Assembly: GCF_005503365.1 (NCBI RefSeq)
Contig: NZ_SCML01000023.1
Location: 1-64,000, forward strand
Source of the DNA: Hydrogenophaga sp. 2FB
Lineage (GTDB): Bacteria > Pseudomonadota > Gammaproteobacteria > Burkholderiales > Burkholderiaceae_C
Length of the DNA stretch: 64,000 bases
Direction: 5' to 3'
Positions 62,180-64,000 of the stretch are shown here, piece after piece. Numbering within the stretch: the first letter of the stretch is position 1; each line of letters starts with the position of its first letter. Below the pieces are notes generated by a model. That model saw only the letters and a list, made by a program, of their open reading frames with translations. It made no database searches and was not told the DNA's origin. Position numbers and translations under genes: made by a program.

Positions 62180-62917
62180 ATGAGCACAACACCCATCCTT
62201 CAAGTCAAAGGCCTGCGCGCCGGCTATGGCCGCGCCGAGGTGCTGCACGGCATCGACATCGAGGTGCAGCCCGGCGGTGTGATCACCGTCATCGGCCCCA
62301 ACGGCGCGGGCAAGTCCACGCTGCTCAACACGCTCATGGGCATCCTGCCCGGCCACGGCACCATCGAGTTCCGTGGGCAGGACATCACCACCCTCTCGCT
62401 CGAAGACCGTGTGATGAACGGCATGGCGCTCGTCCCCGAGAAGCGCGAGCTGTTCAGCACCATGTCGGTGGAAGACAACCTGCTGCTCGGCGGCTTTCGC
62501 CAGATGCGGCTGGGCAATGCGAAATGGCGCAGCCGCATGGACGATGTCTACGGCATCTTCCCGCGTCTCAAGGAGCGCCGCACGCAACTCGCCGGCACGC
62601 TCTCGGGCGGAGAACGTCAGATGCTGGCCGTGGGCCGCGCGCTCATGTCCGCGCCCGACCTGCTCATGCTCGACGAGCCCAGCCTGGGCCTGGCGCCACT
62701 GATCGTGAAAGAGATCTTCGCCATCATCGAACGGCTGCGCCAGACCGGCGTGACCATCGTGCTGGTGGAGCAGAACGCGCGCGCCGCGCTGCAAGTGGCC
62801 GACCACGGCTACGTGCTGGAGATGGGCGAACTGAGCGCAAGCGGCCCGGCCCGCGAACTGGCCAGTGATCCGCGCGTGATCGAGACCTATCTGGGCACTG
62901 CACGGCAAAGCGCCTGA
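62180..62917 (+). CDS. livF: ABC transporter ATPase LivF
   Basis: This 245-residue ATPase has Walker [10 protein letters not shown] (about 39-47), a canonical signature LSGGERQM, Walker [14 protein letters not shown] and [10 protein letters not shown] in the H-loop region. It pairs with the ATPase half of the preceding fusion protein. Since that partner's signature motif is degenerate, the LivF signature probably supplies the functional composite site. The start is 2 bases after the fusion gene stop. Confidence 0.92.
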   Translation: MSTTPILQVKGLRAGYGRAEVLHGIDIEVQPGGVITVIGPNGAGKSTLLNTLMGILPGHGTIEFRGQDITTLSLEDRVMNGMALVPEKRELFSTMSVEDNLLLGGFRQMRLGNAKWRSRMDDVYGIFPRLKERRTQLAGTLSGGERQMLAVGRALMSAPDLLMLDEPSLGLAPLIVKEIFAIIERLRQTGVTIVLVEQNARAALQVADHGYVLEMGELSASGPARELASDPRVIETYLGTARQSA

Positions 62918-62950
62918 CACCCTTCCCGCCACCACCCGAGGAGACACAAG

Positions 62951-64000
62951 ATGATGAAGAACGCACAGCGTCGCACCGCCACTCTGACCCTGCCCCTCGG
63001 GCTAGGGCTAGGGCTGCTCATGGCAGCTTGCAGCACCACACCGGGCGCACCACCCGCACCACTCGCCCCCGCCGTGGGCGCCAGCCTGGGCCAATGCGAG
63101 GCGCTGACCAACCAGTTCCGTTTCGACCAGACCACCCTCGACTCCGCTGCCCCCGTGGCCGCTGGCGGTCTCATGCTCGCGGGCCAGCCGGTCGCGGCGC
63201 ACTGCCTCGTCAAAGGCCAGATGCACAAGCGCAAAGGCAGCGACGGGCGCGACTACGCCATTGCCTTCGAAATGCGCCTGCCCCAGGCCTGGAACGGCCG
63301 CTTCTACCACCAGGGCAACGGCGGGCTCGACGGTGCCGTGCGCCCGGCCGAAGGCGCGCTCGGCGGCGGCCCCGTCACCGGCGCGCTGGCACAAGGCTTC
63401 GCGGTGATCAGCTCCGACGCTGGCCACACCGGCGCACAGACCGCGGTCTTCGGCCTGGAGCCTCAGGCCCGGCTGGACTATGGCTACCAGGCCGTCGCCA
63501 AGCTCACGCCCATGGCCAAGTCGCTCATCGCCACGGCCTACGGCAAGGGCCCGGACCGCTCCTACATCGGCGGCTGCTCCAACGGCGGTCGCCACGCCAT
63601 GGTGGCGGTCTCGCGCCTGGGCGACCAGTACGACGGCTACCTCATCGGCGCGCCCGGCTACCGCCTGCCCAACGCGGCGCTGGCGCAGCTGTGGGGCGCG
63701 CAACGCTGGACGCCGCTGGCCACGCCCGGCGCGACCGTGAAGCACCCGCTCAACCCCAACGCCACCATCCCCGACCTGGGCAGCGCCCTCAGCGCCGCCG
63801 AACGCCAGACCGTGGCGCGCGCCATCCTCAACCGCTGCGACGCGCTCGACGGCTTGAACGACGGCATGGTGCAGGCCACGCAGGCCTGCCAGGCCGCCTT
63901 CGACGTGGTGCGCGACGTGCCCAGCTGCAGCGGCGCGCGCGACGGCAGTTGCCTCACGCCCGTGCAGAAGACCACGCTGGCCCAGGTGCAGGCCGGCGGC
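62951..64000 (+). CDS. tannase/feruloyl esterase family protein (partial, runs off the window)
   Basis: The first 350 residues of a tannase/feruloyl esterase-type serine hydrolase are present. A lipoprotein signal with lipobox LMAAC (Cys27) suggests anchoring in the outer envelope. The nucleophile is Ser210 in YIGGCSNGGRHAM, and VISSDAGHTG and FYHQGNGGLDG are family blocks. Such enzymes release ferulate, gallate or terephthalate-type acids from esters. The location after a Liv-type importer and next to the feruloyl-CoA synthase genes fits a hydrolyse-import-degrade unit. The C-terminal part with the catalytic Asp and His lies beyond 64000. Confidence 0.85.
   Translation, partial: MMKNAQRRTATLTLPLGLGLGLLMAACSTTPGAPPAPLAPAVGASLGQCEALTNQFRFDQTTLDSAAPVAAGGLMLAGQPVAAHCLVKGQMHKRKGSDGRDYAIAFEMRLPQAWNGRFYHQGNGGLDGAVRPAEGALGGGPVTGALAQGFAVISSDAGHTGAQTAVFGLEPQARLDYGYQAVAKLTPMAKSLIATAYGKGPDRSYIGGCSNGGRHAMVAVSRLGDQYDGYLIGAPGYRLPNAALAQLWGAQRWTPLATPGATVKHPLNPNATIPDLGSALSAAERQTVARAILNRCDALDGLNDGMVQATQACQAAFDVVRDVPSCSGARDGSCLTPVQKTTLAQVQAGG

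Overview
The window is GC-rich DNA with densely packed operons and no rRNA, tRNA or CRISPR array that I could see. Gene content and order point to a betaproteobacterium of the order Burkholderiales, most likely family Comamonadaceae (Hydrogenophaga/Comamonas-like). The reasons are a pmdEFDABC-type protocatechuate 4,5-cleavage operon, Bug-family binding proteins, CysB-type sulfur control, and a family of short intergenic repeats that I associate with Comamonadaceae. The assignment is inference from gene content; no marker gene is present.

Region 1 (about 1-27 kb) is dominated by sulfur acquisition and respiration. It holds a molbindin, a CysB regulator, two DUF1330 paralogues, a GFA protein, a PhyH-like dioxygenase divergent from a large FAD/NAD(P) protein, a caa3-type cytochrome c oxidase operon whose subunit II carries two heme c domains, a sulfonate-type ABC transporter, a binding protein coupled to a MauG-like diheme peroxidase, an AbiE-like toxin-antitoxin pair, an FMN-dependent monooxygenase of the NtaA/SnaA/DszA family, and the complete sulfate transporter (binding protein, CysT, CysW, CysA). 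Several of these units share one promoter architecture with identical spacing. One copy drives no gene but is followed by a hairpin and T-tract, which suggests a small RNA.

Region 2 (about 27-34 kb) has small secreted proteins, an L,D-transpeptidase-like protein, a Crp/Fnr regulator, a rearrangement scar that joins the start of a type III secretion chaperone gene to an inverted FAD-oxidase fragment, an anti-sigma-factor-like ATPase, and a CpxP/CpxR/CpxA-like envelope stress module.

Region 3 (about 34-52 kb) is aromatic-acid catabolism. The protocatechuate meta-cleavage operon takes protocatechuate through PmdAB, PmdC, PmdD, PmdE and PmdF to pyruvate and oxaloacetate, beside a divergent LysR regulator. 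It is flanked by an AEC carrier, a TRAP transporter with an appended Bug binding protein, a GntR regulator, a MetE-like methyltransferase, a DsbA-family isomerase, an acyl-CoA ligase and an amidohydrolase.

Region 4 (about 52.5-64 kb) is a hydroxycinnamate-type cluster: crotonase, feruloyl-CoA synthase, thiolase, SDR dehydrogenase, hotdog thioesterase, a Liv-type ABC importer with a fused LivM-LivG protein, and a tannase/feruloyl esterase cut by the window edge. The genes add up to a beta-oxidative shortening of feruloyl-type CoA esters to benzoyl-type acids, which could feed the protocatechuate operon of region 3.
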